Positions 33,970 through 44,460 are shown, counted from the stretch's first letter. The stretch is DNA of 64,000 nt from Acidobacteriota bacterium (GCA_003225075.1 QIAP01000041.1:24069-88068); one strand, 5' to 3'. Notes: a model not told the origin generated them from the letters alone. A program made the numbers and translations.

Positions 33970-35085
33970 ATGCAATCGACTGGCATCAAAAGGGGCAGTG
34001 TGAGCGAATCGCAACTGGTGGAAATCGCTGGCAGGAAACTGAAACTCTCGAACCTGGACAAAGTCTTATATCCGGCGACCGGGTTTACCAAAGGCCAGGT
34101 AATCGACTATTACGCGCGCATCGCTCCCGCGCTGCTGCCGCATCTCGCTGGACGCCCGCTGACCATGAAAAGGTATCCCGGAGGAGTGGATGCCGAATTC
34201 TTCTTCGAGAAAAATGCGCCCATGCACCGGCCGGACTGGGTGAAAACCGCCCCTATCTGGAGTCATGGAAATCGCCGCAATGTGAATTACATTCTTGCCA
34301 ACGATCTTCCCACGCTGATTTGGATCGCAAATTTGGCAGCACTGGAACTCCACCCCTCGCTCTCGCTTGCTAAAAATATAGAGTGTCCGACGATGATAGT
34401 TTTCGATCTGGATCCCGGGCCTCCCGCGAATATCGTTCAATGCGCGCAAGTGGGGCTGTGGGTGCGAGAAATCTTCGATCACTTCGGCCTTAGGAGTTTC
34501 GCCAAGACATCTGGTTCCAAGGGACTTCAAATTTACGTTCCGCTGAATACGCCCACCAGTTATGACGTGACCAAGCCCTTTGCCCATGCTTTGGCGCGCT
34601 TGCTGGAGCAGGAGCATAAGGAACTCATCGTTTCCGACATGAAAAAACAGTTGCGCACTAATAAAGTGTTTGTGGACTGGAGCCAGAACGATCAGCATAA
34701 GACGACCGTGTCTGTGTATTCGTTGCGTGCTCGCGAACGGCCGACGGTTTCTACGCCGGTGACCTGGGATGAAGTCGAGCACATCCTAAAGAAAAAAGAT
34801 CCCAAGTTGCTCGTTTTCGAAGCCGACCAGGTGCTCCGGCGCACGGAGAAAATGGGCGATCTGTTCGAGCCCGTACAGAAGCTTAAGCAAAGGCTGCCCG
34901 ATCTGGCTAAGCTGGCGAGCGTTGCACCCGAAGCCGCAACGGTCGATTTGGCTGCCGAGGCAGAGAAGGTAACCGCGCCGAGAACGAAAGCGCAAAAAAA
35001 GACATCACAGAAACAACCTGCACGCAAAGAACTCGCGGCAATGGAGAAGAAAAACGCGTCTCGCAAAAAAGCGTCGCGAGTATAA
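33970..35085 (+). CDS. LigD-type polymerase domain protein (archaeo-eukaryotic primase family), stand-alone
   Basis: This 371-residue protein matches the POL domain of bacterial NHEJ ligase D, which adds nucleotides at double-strand breaks. Seen are LSNLDKVLYP near the N-terminus, MKRYPGG, the metal-binding pair D146/D148 in VFDLDPG, SGSKGLQIYVPL, and RARERPTVSTPVTWDEVE. After residue 310 comes a Lys/Ala-rich tail resembling other DNA-binding tails. Ligase, phosphoesterase and Ku are not in the window. A TATACT box lies 11 bp before the ATG and there is no ribosome site, again suggesting a very short leader. Confidence 0.88.
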   Translation: MQSTGIKRGSVSESQLVEIAGRKLKLSNLDKVLYPATGFTKGQVIDYYARIAPALLPHLAGRPLTMKRYPGGVDAEFFFEKNAPMHRPDWVKTAPIWSHGNRRNVNYILANDLPTLIWIANLAALELHPSLSLAKNIECPTMIVFDLDPGPPANIVQCAQVGLWVREIFDHFGLRSFAKTSGSKGLQIYVPLNTPTSYDVTKPFAHALARLLEQEHKELIVSDMKKQLRTNKVFVDWSQNDQHKTTVSVYSLRARERPTVSTPVTWDEVEHILKKKDPKLLVFEADQVLRRTEKMGDLFEPVQKLKQRLPDLAKLASVAPEAATVDLAAEAEKVTAPRTKAQKKTSQKQPARKELAAMEKKNASRKKASRV

Positions 35086-35171
35086 TCTGCAAGTCCCCGC
35101 CTAATTCCACCGAATAACAGTTCACTTCGGACGTTCGGTGCCGCTGGCCTTGTGGGGCGGGATTTCTAGCC

Positions 35172-35885
35172 ATGGCGCAACTATTCGCTGGTACCTCCGG
35201 ATGGGCGTATCCGAGCTGGAAGCCCGAGTTCTATCCCGAAAAGCTTCCCCAGAAGAACTTTCTCAAGCACTACACCACGCAACTTAATACCGTCGAAGTC
35301 AATTTCACTTTTCGCCAGTTGGTGAAGGAAACCACTATCGAAAAGTGGCTCAACGAAAGCCCGCCGGAATTTCGTTTCGGCATTAAGGCCCACCAGGTCA
35401 TCACTCACATCAAACGTCTCAAGGACACTGAAGATTTTGTAAAGCGATTTCTGGGTACGATTGAAGCGCTGGCGCGTGCTGACAGGCTTGGCCCAGTATT
35501 GTTTCAACTTCCGCCTAACCTGAAGGCCGACAGGGAAGTGCTCAACACTTTTCTTTCTACTGTTCCACGCGGCCTGCGTGCCGCATTTGAGTTCCGCCAT
35601 CCATCCTGGCTCACTGATGAAATATTCGATTGCTTACGCAGCCGCAACATTGCATTGTGCGTCGCCGAAACTGAGGAGAGGACAACTCCGGACGTAGTCA
35701 CAGCCGATTTTTGCTATTACCGTTATCGCAAGCCGACCTATACTGCCGAAGAGCGTCGCTCCATGGTGGATCGAATGAAAGAGCATTTGCGGGAGAATCG
35801 CAATGTTTTTGCCTACTTCAAGCACGAAGAGACGCCCGAAGGCGCGCTGTACGCGGTTGACGTGTTGCGCGGCATGAATACGTAA
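35172..35885 (+). CDS. DUF72 family protein (YecE-like)
   Basis: This 237-residue protein has the DUF72 TIM-barrel fold: GTSGWAYPSWKPEFYPEKLP at the start, NTVEVNFTFRQ, RFGIKAHQVITH, FQLPPNLKAD and AFEFRHPSWL. The biochemical function of the family is not established. It follows the LigD-type gene by 86 bp on the same strand and precedes xerD by 86 bp. The length is normal for the family. Confidence 0.88.
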   Translation: MAQLFAGTSGWAYPSWKPEFYPEKLPQKNFLKHYTTQLNTVEVNFTFRQLVKETTIEKWLNESPPEFRFGIKAHQVITHIKRLKDTEDFVKRFLGTIEALARADRLGPVLFQLPPNLKADREVLNTFLSTVPRGLRAAFEFRHPSWLTDEIFDCLRSRNIALCVAETEERTTPDVVTADFCYYRYRKPTYTAEERRSMVDRMKEHLRENRNVFAYFKHEETPEGALYAVDVLRGMNT

Positions 35886-35971
35886 GATGCTCTCGCAGTT
35901 TTCTCGCCTGTGAGAACTGGCATCCGCCTCATTACTTTTCTCGGCGTCCGATAACTTGCATACTCAAATTA

Positions 35972-36892
35972 ATGCCCTCTGAATCAAATAGCCGTCTGAT
36001 GTCGGGATTCCTCGACTACTTGAAAGTCGAGAAGGGACTGGCGCGCTTGACCATCGCTGCCTACACCACCGACATATGTCAGTTCTCCGAATTCCTGGAG
36101 AAACGTAAGCGGGTGCTGACCGTCGCCCGCCGCAGCGACGTTTGCGACTTTCTCCAGCAACTGTTTTCCAACCAGGTGGACGGACGCTCCGTGGGACGCA
36201 AGCTTTCTGCGCTGCGCCATCTCTACCGCTTTTTGCTTTTGGACAAACTGATCGGTCACGATCCCACACTGAACATTGATTCTCCCAAGCAGTGGAAAGT
36301 CCTGCCCAAGTCGCTGGCACGCGATGAAGTCGAAGCTATGCTCGAGCATACCCAGCCGATTCGTGAAAACAAGAAAGCAGGCGCCATAGCCGCCCGCAAC
36401 CGCGCCATGTTGGAGGCTTTTTATGCGGGCGCCCTGCGCGTGTCGGAATTGGTCAGTATGAAGATTGAGGATCTGAAACTAGATATGGGATACGTGCTGG
36501 TGCACGGCAAGGGAGACAAAGAACGAATCGTTCCTTTAGGTAAGTCGGCGCAGGATGCCTTGGCGCAATATCTCAGTCAATCGCGCGCGCTCTTGATGTC
36601 CGGCAATACCTCGCCGCTTCTTTTTCTCGGCCATCGCGGCGTGAAGCTCACCCGCCAGCGAGTCTGGCAGATGGTGCAGGATGCGTCGCCCACCTCCGGG
36701 CGCAAGGCATCGCCTCACATGCTGCGCCACTCCTGCGCCACGCATATGGTCGAAAACGGCGCCGACCTGCGCACCGTCCAAACTATTCTCGGCCACGCTG
36801 ATATTTCGACCACCCAGGTTTATACCCATCTCGCGCTCGACCGGCTGAAGAACGTTTACCAGAAGCACCATCCCCGGGCGAAGGTACGGTAG
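35972..36892 (+). CDS. xerD: Site-specific tyrosine recombinase, XerD-like
   Basis: This 306-residue recombinase is predicted to act at dif to resolve chromosome dimers. The SAM-like N-terminal core-binding domain is followed by the catalytic domain with Arg in GALRVSELV, Lys in GKGDKERIVP, HMLRHSCATH, LGHADISTTQ and the nucleophile Tyr in VYTHLA. It lies 4 bp upstream of a second recombinase gene and is almost certainly co-transcribed with it. Calling this one XerD and the next XerC rests on the sequence flavour near the active site (ISTTQVYTH against LSTTQRYTQ) and is not certain. Confidence 0.85.
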   Translation: MPSESNSRLMSGFLDYLKVEKGLARLTIAAYTTDICQFSEFLEKRKRVLTVARRSDVCDFLQQLFSNQVDGRSVGRKLSALRHLYRFLLLDKLIGHDPTLNIDSPKQWKVLPKSLARDEVEAMLEHTQPIRENKKAGAIAARNRAMLEAFYAGALRVSELVSMKIEDLKLDMGYVLVHGKGDKERIVPLGKSAQDALAQYLSQSRALLMSGNTSPLLFLGHRGVKLTRQRVWQMVQDASPTSGRKASPHMLRHSCATHMVENGADLRTVQTILGHADISTTQVYTHLALDRLKNVYQKHHPRAKVR

Positions 36893-36895
36893 GGA

Positions 36896-37813
36896 ATGCG
36901 CAAAATGAAGGTGCAGCCTCGAACCGCAGTCGAAAGAGCGGTTCGGCAATTCCTTAGATCGCTAGGCGGACGCAATGCCTCTCCGCACACCGTAAAGGCG
37001 TACGCCGGCGATCTCGAAAATTTCGCGAACTATGTCGGTTCACGTGAGTGGAAGAGTATTGACCATGTGTCCATTCGGGGTTTTCTCTCTCATCTCTACG
37101 AAAAAGATCTGAGCAAGGCTTCCGTCGCACGCACGCTCGCAGCCGTGCGATCGTTTTATCGGTGGCTGGCGCAGGAAGGAGTAGTAGAGCAAAATCCCGC
37201 GGCACTCGTTTCTACACCGAAGCTTCCCCAAAAACTGCCACGCGTGCCCACTATCGAGGAAATGAATACAGTGCTCGATGGCGAGATGCCCGAAATTGCA
37301 TCTTTTCCGCGACGCGATCTGCTGATGCTGGAATTGCTCTATGGCTGTGGCATCCGTAACTCGGAGATGGTTGGAATCAATTTGGCCGATATCCGGCTCA
37401 GTTCGGAAGCGATGCTGATTCGAGGGAAGGGGAAGAAAGAACGCTACGTGCCCTTTGGCGGGTCGGCCAAGGCGGCGCTTACCACTTACTTGCCGGAGCG
37501 GCAGCAACTGCTCGCGAAAGTAAGAAGTAAAACCCCGGCGCTGCTGATAAACCACCGTGGTGGCCGGCTCACGACACGCAGCATTGGACGAATCGTGAAG
37601 ACGATCGCGGTAGCCAAGGGACTTTCACCGGACGTCCACCCGCACACGCTGCGCCATGCTTTCGGCACGCACATGCTGGAGGAGGGTGCCGACCTTCGCG
37701 CCATCCAGGAAATGCTCGGACACGAACGGCTCTCGACGACGCAGCGCTACACCCAGCTTTCGATGAAGCATGTGCTTCAGGTCTACGATCGAACTCATCC
37801 CCGCGCAAAATGA
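36896..37813 (+). CDS. xerC: Site-specific tyrosine recombinase, XerC-like
   Basis: This 305-residue partner of the preceding recombinase has Arg in GCGIRNSEMVGI, Lys in GKGKKERYVPFG, HTLRHAFGTHM, LGHERLSTTQ and Tyr in RYTQLS. An N-terminal core-binding domain is complete. The ATG (or one three codons later) is preceded by GGTAGGGA, overlapping the end of the xerD frame. Both proteins end in HPRAK, suggesting an origin by tandem duplication, although they have diverged widely. In most bacteria xerC and xerD are unlinked. Confidence 0.85.
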   Translation: MRKMKVQPRTAVERAVRQFLRSLGGRNASPHTVKAYAGDLENFANYVGSREWKSIDHVSIRGFLSHLYEKDLSKASVARTLAAVRSFYRWLAQEGVVEQNPAALVSTPKLPQKLPRVPTIEEMNTVLDGEMPEIASFPRRDLLMLELLYGCGIRNSEMVGINLADIRLSSEAMLIRGKGKKERYVPFGGSAKAALTTYLPERQQLLAKVRSKTPALLINHRGGRLTTRSIGRIVKTIAVAKGLSPDVHPHTLRHAFGTHMLEEGADLRAIQEMLGHERLSTTQRYTQLSMKHVLQVYDRTHPRAK

Positions 37814-37825
37814 AGAGTAAAGAAA

Positions 37826-40627
37826 TTAGTCTGCCGTGGCGGCACGTGCCTTTTCATTCGATGCTCGTAACTCCTCCCACATTTCCACGACACGTTGCTT
37901 CAGTTGCACCGTTAGCTTTTCGTACGCAGCCTCAGAAGCCTCGTACTCCTGCGGCGGATAGATGGGAGCACCAAAAACGATCTTCAATGGCGCAAACTTC
38001 TGGAACTTCATGCCACGCGGCCAAGCGTCATGAAAACCCTCGATTGCTACCGGCACGATAGGCACTTGCAGATGGATGGAAAGGATGGCGGCACCCTTTT
38101 TGAAGACCTTAGGCTGGCCGTCGATGCTGCGCTCACCCTCGGGATAGAGAATGAGAATGCGTCCGTTGCGCAGCCCGAACGCCCCCGCTCGCATCGCAGG
38201 AATCAGGTTGGCATCGGGATCGACCACTACGGTCCGAACCCATGGTGCCAGCCGTCGCATCAAACCCGAGCCAAAAATATCGCTGGTTCCGACCGCGAAC
38301 AGGTTGCGAAATAAAAACCCCGGTAGCGTGCTGGCCAGAACAAGTGGATCAATGTAGCTCTGATGGTTGGACGAGAGGATAAATGGTCCAGCCTTCGGCA
38401 ATTTTTCCAGTCCGCGGACGCGCAGGTGAAATCGGTCGAGGGCAAATACCTGCAGGACTCTTGAAAAAAGATAAAGTAATGCTGAGCTGACTGGGCGTGA
38501 CTTGGTCAACGTGAGCACCTCGGGGTCGGCGGATTCTTCCGCAAGGATGGTGTTCCATGCAGCCGATGGTCGCCGGGCACTCGAAGTATTTTTTCCCCGA
38601 GCTGCGCTCTCCCGCACCGCGTTGACCACTTCGCGCACCGTGTAAATTTCCGACAATCTCGACTCTTCCACGTCGCCGCCAAGCTGCTCTTCCACCGCTA
38701 CCAGCAATTCCACACGCTGCATCGAATCCAGTCCAAGATCAAGTTCCAGATTGTCAGTCGGACGAATGCTGTCAGGCTTCGTCCGTGTCCGCTCCCGAAT
38801 GACCTTCAAGGCGCGCTGCACGTCGGGCTGCTCCATCCAGACCTGATCTTCATTGCTTAAGGTTTCTGGCTCAGAGAACGCCGAACCGGATTCCTGTTTG
38901 TCATCTCGGCCGGCGCGTACGCGCTTTTCAATCTCGAATCGCTTCAGCTTGCGGGTGGTCGTGCGGGGCAGGTCATCCTGCCAGATTTCATAACTGGCAA
39001 TGCGTTTGGTCGAGGGCAGTTTTTGCGACAGTCCTTCAATGTCAAAACGGATGACTTCTTTCGTATTAACTATTTTTCGTTCCCTGAGAGCATTGAAATT
39101 CGGCACGATCACTGCGTACAGCCGCTCAGAAGTTGCGTCGCCCGGTTTGCTCTCCAGCGCCATTACACAGATTTCTTTTATGTAGGGCGATTTCAAGTAC
39201 TGCGCTTCGATCTCCTCCGGATAAATATTCTTGCCGTTACTGAGGACGATAAGTTCTTTCCGGCGTCCAGTGATGAACAGGTTGCCGTGGGAATCGAAAT
39301 ATCCCAGATCTCCTGTTAACAACCATCCGTCTTGCATGACTGCCCCCGTCGCATCCGGCCGATTCCAGTAGCCTTTCATCACAATCGGCCCGCGAATCAC
39401 AACTTCACCGCCGCCGTTCCTTTCGTCATCGCCTTGCGAGTCCACGCTGTTAGAGCGATCGTTCTTCGCTTCTATAATCTTGGCCTCGACTCCGGGCAGG
39501 GGCTTGCCTACTGAGCCGATCACGATGTCGCTGGGACGATTGACGAATGCGCCTCCCGTAGTCTCCGTGAGGCCGTAAGCTTGCAAAATGTCAATGCCGA
39601 GCGCGTGGAAGTCGCGAGCTATCTTCGGATCAAAGCGCGAGCCACCCGTGACCAGATAGCGCATTTCTCTTCCAAAAGTTTCATGAATGCGCCCGAAGAA
39701 GAGTGGCCCGGCATTCCCACCGAATTTTCGAAGCAGCCGGTTCAGGCCCATCAACAGGCGTAACCCTCGTTTTGCAAAATTGCCGCGCTCGGCAACTTCC
39801 TTCGATATGCGCTCGTGAATCAAGTAAAAAAACTGTGGCACCACGGCGAAGGCGGTAATCTTGCGTTCGCGCAGTGCTCGCAGCAATTCGGTCGTGTTCA
39901 GAGTCTCGAGATAAACTACGCGAGCGCCCGCGGAGAGAGGCAGCAGCAGGTTGGCCATTTGCGCTAGCGAGTGGAACAGCGGTAGCACACCCAGGACCGC
40001 ATCCTCGGGGCCAAGTTTCAGAACTCCAAATACACCCGACGCTTCGGCCATCAGGTTAGCGTGAGTAAGCATGACCCCCTTCGGGTCGGCTGTGGTGCCC
40101 GACGTATACAGTAAGGCTGCGATATCGTCAGCGGAAAATGGAACCGGCGTGAAATCGCCTGGACCGGCTGCGAAGATACTGTCGAGATCGCTCGCCCAGC
40201 CCGAGGCAGACTGTTGTGCGGGACTTCCAGGATCGGTGAGCACGATCCCGACCTGCAAACTTTTAACCGCATCACGCGCAATCGACAGGTGCCCGGTGTC
40301 CGTGAACAGCAACGAAGCCTCGCTATCCCGCAGCAGTTTGGCGACCTGGTCGGCATGAAACGCGGTATCGAGAGGAACCGCCGTGCATCCGGCCGCGATG
40401 ATTCCCAGATAAGCTGCTACCCAGCGAGGGTGGTTATCCGCCAGAATAGCCAGCCGCGATCCCGCCTCAAATTTGTTTTCCGTGATCCAGCGGGCGATCG
40501 ACTGTGACATCTGCCGCAATTCGTCGTAGCGATAGCCTTCGACCTCGTCGCGCCCTTGGATCTCGAGCGCGACATTCTGCGGCCATTGATCTGCGCATTT
40601 TAAAAAGCTATCGTAAAACGTAGGCAT
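37826..40627 (-). CDS. Acyl-AMP ligase / acyl carrier / 1-acylglycerol-phosphate acyltransferase fusion
   Basis: Three domains are fused in 933 residues. Residues 1-560 are an acyl-activating (AMP-binding) enzyme with YTSGTTADPKGVMLTH, YGLTETTGG and TGDLGYFD. Residues 600-680 are a carrier domain whose attachment serine is Ser635 in LGLDSMQRVEL. Residues 735-910 are a PlsC-type acyltransferase with NHQSYID (H755, D760) and EGERS (830-834). The layout suggests that a fatty acid is activated, loaded on the carrier and transferred to a lysophospholipid or other acceptor, as with Aas but with a built-in carrier. The phosphopantetheinyl transferase at 6996-7790 could modify it. The gene is convergent with xerC (12 bp). 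Confidence 0.9.
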   Translation of the reverse strand: MPTFYDSFLKCADQWPQNVALEIQGRDEVEGYRYDELRQMSQSIARWITENKFEAGSRLAILADNHPRWVAAYLGIIAAGCTAVPLDTAFHADQVAKLLRDSEASLLFTDTGHLSIARDAVKSLQVGIVLTDPGSPAQQSASGWASDLDSIFAAGPGDFTPVPFSADDIAALLYTSGTTADPKGVMLTHANLMAEASGVFGVLKLGPEDAVLGVLPLFHSLAQMANLLLPLSAGARVVYLETLNTTELLRALRERKITAFAVVPQFFYLIHERISKEVAERGNFAKRGLRLLMGLNRLLRKFGGNAGPLFFGRIHETFGREMRYLVTGGSRFDPKIARDFHALGIDILQAYGLTETTGGAFVNRPSDIVIGSVGKPLPGVEAKIIEAKNDRSNSVDSQGDDERNGGGEVVIRGPIVMKGYWNRPDATGAVMQDGWLLTGDLGYFDSHGNLFITGRRKELIVLSNGKNIYPEEIEAQYLKSPYIKEICVMALESKPGDATSERLYAVIVPNFNALRERKIVNTKEVIRFDIEGLSQKLPSTKRIASYEIWQDDLPRTTTRKLKRFEIEKRVRAGRDDKQESGSAFSEPETLSNEDQVWMEQPDVQRALKVIRERTRTKPDSIRPTDNLELDLGLDSMQRVELLVAVEEQLGGDVEESRLSEIYTVREVVNAVRESAARGKNTSSARRPSAAWNTILAEESADPEVLTLTKSRPVSSALLYLFSRVLQVFALDRFHLRVRGLEKLPKAGPFILSSNHQSYIDPLVLASTLPGFLFRNLFAVGTSDIFGSGLMRRLAPWVRTVVVDPDANLIPAMRAGAFGLRNGRILILYPEGERSIDGQPKVFKKGAAILSIHLQVPIVPVAIEGFHDAWPRGMKFQKFAPLKIVFGAPIYPPQEYEASEAAYEKLTVQLKQRVVEMWEELRASNEKARAATAD

Positions 40628-40838
40628 GACTCGATGCCGAATATACTGAACTGCGTACTAAGTTACAATTTTGGAGAACTGGCGGAACAGGCAAAATCAA
40701 AGCCTTGTCTGGTCAATTCTTCACGCTCCTTTCTGACGTCGGAAGCTACTTACGGACTCCACCAGCATCTAATATGCTAGGCTTCTTGAGGACAGTTTTT
40801 TATAACCGGGACGAGTGTCGCCCGCCGAGGAATAGGGA

Positions 40839-43800
40839 TTGATCAACACTGTAATAGCGAAGGTCTTCGGGACCAAGAACGAGCGTGAACTCAAGCGGCT
40901 GATGCCGCAAGTCGAGGCCATCAACGCTCTTGAGCCGCAGATTCAAAAGCTGACGGACGCTGAGCTCCGCGCCAAGACCGAAGAGTTCCGCGGCCGCATT
41001 CAGGAGCGGCTGAGTCATATTCAGGACGAGCCCCAAGCCGATCCCGAGCGCATTAAGCAGATTGAATCCGAGCGCGATCAGGCACTTAAAGAAGCATTGG
41101 AAGAACTGTTGGTGGAGGCCTTCGCGGTGGTGCGCGAGGCCGGCAGGCGCGTGCTCAACATGCGCCACTTCGACGTGCAACTGATCGGCGGCATGGTTCT
41201 GCACCAGGGGAAGATCGCCGAAATGAAAACTGGCGAAGGAAAAACCTTGGTCGCCACTCTCCCTGTCTACCTGAATGCCCTCAGCGGACGCGGCGTGCAC
41301 GTTATCACCGTCAACGACTACCTGGCCAAGCGTGACTCGGAATGGATGGGCAAGCTCTATCATTTCCTCGGTCTCAGCGTGGGTGTCATCGTTCATGACC
41401 TCGATGACGAGGAGCGCCGCGAAGCTTACGCAGCCGACGTCACCTACGGCACCAACAACGAATTTGGTTTCGATTATCTCCGCGACAACATGAAGTTCGA
41501 CTTAAAGGAATGCGTACAGCGTGGCCATAACTATGCCATCGTGGATGAAGTTGACTCGATCCTGATTGACGAAGCGCGCACTCCGCTGATCATCTCCGGC
41601 GCGAGTGAGGAATCTACCGACAAGTACTATCGTGTAAACCGCATCATCCCCAAGCTGGACAAGGGTGAGGAGATTGAGGCCGCGCCCGGCGAGGCGGTGA
41701 AGCTGACCGGGGACTTCGTCGTAGACGAAAAGCACAAAACCATCACGGTCAGCGATCAGGGCTGGGAAAAAGTCGAACAACTCCTCGGCATCGGCAATAT
41801 CGCGGACCCGGAAAATTGGGATCTCAAGCACCACGTCGAGACCGCCATTAAGGCCCATGCGCTGTACCGGCGTGACGTGGAGTATGTGGTCAAAGATGGC
41901 GAAGTCCTGATCGTGGACGAATTCACCGGCCGCCTGATGCCTGGCCGCCGCTGGTCCGATGGGCTGCACCAGTCGATTGAAGCCAAGGAAAACGTCAAAA
42001 TCGAGCGCGAGAACCAGACCCTCGCTACCATCACCTTCCAAAACTATTTCCGCATGTACAAGAAGCTCGCGGGCATGACCGGCACGGCCGAAACGGAAGC
42101 GCCTGAGTTTGAAAAGATTTACAAGCTGGAAGTAATGGTTATCCCGACCAATCGGGAGATGCGGAGGATTGAGAATGCAGACACCGTTTTCCGCACTGAG
42201 AAGGAAAAATACTTTGCAGTTGCTGACGAAATTCAGCGCCTCAATCAGACCGGCCAACCTGTGTTGGTGGGGACCACGTCAATCGAAAAATCGGAACGCA
42301 TTTCCGAGTTGCTGAAGAAAAAAGGTGTGAAACATGTCGTGCTGAATGCCAAGTACCATGAGCGTGAAGCTGAAATCGTAGCTCAGGCAGGGCGCAAAGA
42401 CGCAGTCACAATTGCTACTAACATGGCCGGCCGCGGTACCGACATTCTACTCGGCGGCAACGCCGAATTCATGGCCAAGCAGGAGTGTGTGAAGAAGGGA
42501 GTCGCGCAACCGTTGCGCGTGGCCCAGGGCAAAATCGAAGGCAATGTCGAGGATGGCAAGAGCACTGTCTTTTACTACGCTGGCAGCGAATTCGTCGTGC
42601 CCGCCGATAAGTGGAACGAGGCCTTCGAGCGATTCAAGAAGGATATTGATGCTGAACACGAAGATGTAGTCTCGGTCGGCGGATTGCACATTCTGGGCAC
42701 TGAACGCCATGAGGCCCGCCGCATTGATAACCAGTTGCGTGGCCGCGCCGGCCGTCAGGGCGATCCGGGATCGTCCCGCTTTTACCTTTCACTGGAAGAT
42801 GACCTGATGCGCATCTTCGCCAAGGAGTGGGTCTCCAACCTGCTCCAGCGTTTGGGCATGGAAGAAGGCGTTCCGATCGAGTCGAGGCTCATCACCAGAC
42901 GCATTGAAGCCGCCCAAAAAGCCGTCGAGGCGCAGAACTTTGAAGCCCGCAAACACCTTCTCGAATACGACGACGTCATGAACAAGCAGCGCGAGGCGGT
43001 CTACGGCCTCCGCCACCAGTTGTTGGAAGGTGTGGAACAGAAAGAACTAATCCTCGAAGACTACGTTTCTGGAATTCTCAGCGACTTGATGGAACAATTC
43101 TGCCCGCCCAAAGCCCACGTGGACGATTGGGACACCAAGGGCCTGCGGGACGCGATCTTTACCCGCTTTGGCGTTGACATTTTTGCCGAGGGAATCAAAC
43201 CGGAAGCCCTCAGCAGGCAGGAATTGGGCGATGCCATCTTCGACAAGTTGAAGGAACGCTATGACGCCAAAGAGAAGCTGATCGGTCCTGATGCCATGCG
43301 TTATCACGAGCGCATGATCATGTTGAGCGTGCTCGACTCGCAGTGGAAGGATCACCTGCTCAGCATGGACCATCTCAAGGAGGGCATCGGCCTCCGCGGA
43401 TACGGACAGCACGACCCGCTGGTCGAGTACAAACGCGAGTCATTTGAAATTTTCGAAGATATGATGAACCGCTTCCAGGAGGAAACGGTCCGCTATCTCT
43501 ACCTGATGCAAATTCTTGAGCGCCCGAGCGGCGATTTCGTAGCAGCTGGTGCTCCCCAGGAAGGCCGCACCGGGGGTGACGGTGCAGAAGGCGGAGCGTC
43601 CGTATCACACTCTGGCGGCGATGGCCGGCGTCCGCGCGGCGTCGCGACTTCAGTGGACGATCTCGAAGAAGCCTTCCAGCGCAGAAAACGTCGCGAATTG
43701 GAATCCGCGCGCATGGCAGGCGCCGGCGACCGGCAACCGGTCCAGCAGGTGGTTCGCGGCGCCGCCAAGATTGGACGTAACGATCCTTGTCCCTGCGGCT

Positions 43801-43841
43801 CCGGTAAGAAATATAAGAAGTGCTGCGGCGCGAAAGCGTAG
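40839..43841 (+). CDS. secA: Preprotein translocase ATPase SecA
   Basis: This 1,000-residue motor of the Sec translocon has Walker A in [14 protein letters not shown], the [13 protein letters not shown] helicase motif, the preprotein cross-linking region, [15 protein letters not shown] and the C-terminal zinc tail [17 protein letters not shown]. The start is a TTG at 40839, preceded by GAGGAA; the normal N-terminus ([20 protein letters not shown]) follows at once. A region of about 80 residues inserted before the final motor segment ([20 protein letters not shown]) is longer than in E. coli and occurs in other phyla. It is transcribed alone, divergent from the acyl ligase fusion. Confidence 0.97.
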   Translation: MINTVIAKVFGTKNERELKRLMPQVEAINALEPQIQKLTDAELRAKTEEFRGRIQERLSHIQDEPQADPERIKQIESERDQALKEALEELLVEAFAVVREAGRRVLNMRHFDVQLIGGMVLHQGKIAEMKTGEGKTLVATLPVYLNALSGRGVHVITVNDYLAKRDSEWMGKLYHFLGLSVGVIVHDLDDEERREAYAADVTYGTNNEFGFDYLRDNMKFDLKECVQRGHNYAIVDEVDSILIDEARTPLIISGASEESTDKYYRVNRIIPKLDKGEEIEAAPGEAVKLTGDFVVDEKHKTITVSDQGWEKVEQLLGIGNIADPENWDLKHHVETAIKAHALYRRDVEYVVKDGEVLIVDEFTGRLMPGRRWSDGLHQSIEAKENVKIERENQTLATITFQNYFRMYKKLAGMTGTAETEAPEFEKIYKLEVMVIPTNREMRRIENADTVFRTEKEKYFAVADEIQRLNQTGQPVLVGTTSIEKSERISELLKKKGVKHVVLNAKYHEREAEIVAQAGRKDAVTIATNMAGRGTDILLGGNAEFMAKQECVKKGVAQPLRVAQGKIEGNVEDGKSTVFYYAGSEFVVPADKWNEAFERFKKDIDAEHEDVVSVGGLHILGTERHEARRIDNQLRGRAGRQGDPGSSRFYLSLEDDLMRIFAKEWVSNLLQRLGMEEGVPIESRLITRRIEAAQKAVEAQNFEARKHLLEYDDVMNKQREAVYGLRHQLLEGVEQKELILEDYVSGILSDLMEQFCPPKAHVDDWDTKGLRDAIFTRFGVDIFAEGIKPEALSRQELGDAIFDKLKERYDAKEKLIGPDAMRYHERMIMLSVLDSQWKDHLLSMDHLKEGIGLRGYGQHDPLVEYKRESFEIFEDMMNRFQEETVRYLYLMQILERPSGDFVAAGAPQEGRTGGDGAEGGASVSHSGGDGRRPRGVATSVDDLEEAFQRRKRRELESARMAGAGDRQPVQQVVRGAAKIGRNDPCPCGSGKKYKKCCGAKA

Positions 43842-43884
43842 AACTCACAGAACGCAGACCGATGCCGCCTACTTTAATCCGTAA

Positions 43885-44460
43885 CTAGCGGCGGCTCTTC
43901 CCTGAAACTGCTTTAAAGGTCATCTCCGCAGCTCGGCTTCGTGTCGATCCTTTCCAGGCAAAAAACAACTCGGAATAGCTCTGCGTGATGTAAAGGCGAC
44001 GGTCGATGCCCAGTAGCTTGGCGGTGTGGTCAATCCAGCGCGGGGGGCCTTCAATCTCTCCGAAAATCCCAATAGGAGTTTCATCAATGACCACATGCCC
44101 TTTTCCATCGCTCCATTCTGCCCTGAACTTCTCATACCGAAACACAGGCTCGAATCCCAAAGATTTGAGGATCCTCTCCATTTTCCCGCCGTCAGCAACC
44201 TTGGTCTCGATCTCCTCGCGTGATTTATGACGTCCCGCGGCGCCTTTCGCCTTATAAGTGAGCAACCATGCCTTCCCATATTTGCGCAGTCGCAAAAGCT
44301 CTCCGCGTTTGCGAAGTTTGTAACCGGGCAGATCGTAGAGCGTATTCATCTCGTGGGTGCGCGGGGTCACCAGCCGAAAGTTTGCGGCTCGCAGCTTCCA
44401 AGTGAGTGCCCGCAGGTTCTGCACCCGGAATTTGATTTCAACTTCTTTCTTGGACCCCAT
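43885..44460 (-). CDS. CYTH-domain protein (class IV adenylate cyclase/triphosphatase-like)
   Basis: From the chosen start the protein has 191 residues. The signature EVEIKF (ExExK) lies at residues 6-11, and further charged strands (LRLRKYG, LTYKAKG, EEIETKV, RYEKFRAEW, VVIDETPIGIFGEIEG) form the tunnel that binds triphosphate and metal. CYTH proteins are triphosphatases or CyaB-like cyclases, and which applies here is not clear. I chose the ATG at 44460 because the signature follows directly; 14 further codons upstream look unrelated. It lies 65 bp downstream of the extended DedA-rhodanese frame. Confidence 0.85.
   Translation of the reverse strand: MGSKKEVEIKFRVQNLRALTWKLRAANFRLVTPRTHEMNTLYDLPGYKLRKRGELLRLRKYGKAWLLTYKAKGAAGRHKSREEIETKVADGGKMERILKSLGFEPVFRYEKFRAEWSDGKGHVVIDETPIGIFGEIEGPPRWIDHTAKLLGIDRRLYITQSYSELFFAWKGSTRSRAAEMTFKAVSGKSRR

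Noticed and set aside
35972..37813. Phage or integron integrase pair
   Set aside because: Both proteins look like housekeeping Xer recombinases, with no attachment repeats, phage genes or cassette structure around.
40770..40806. Promoter boxes TAATAT and TATAAC before secA
   Set aside because: Neither has a -35 hexamer at 16-18 bp and neither has an extended -10, so I do not annotate them.
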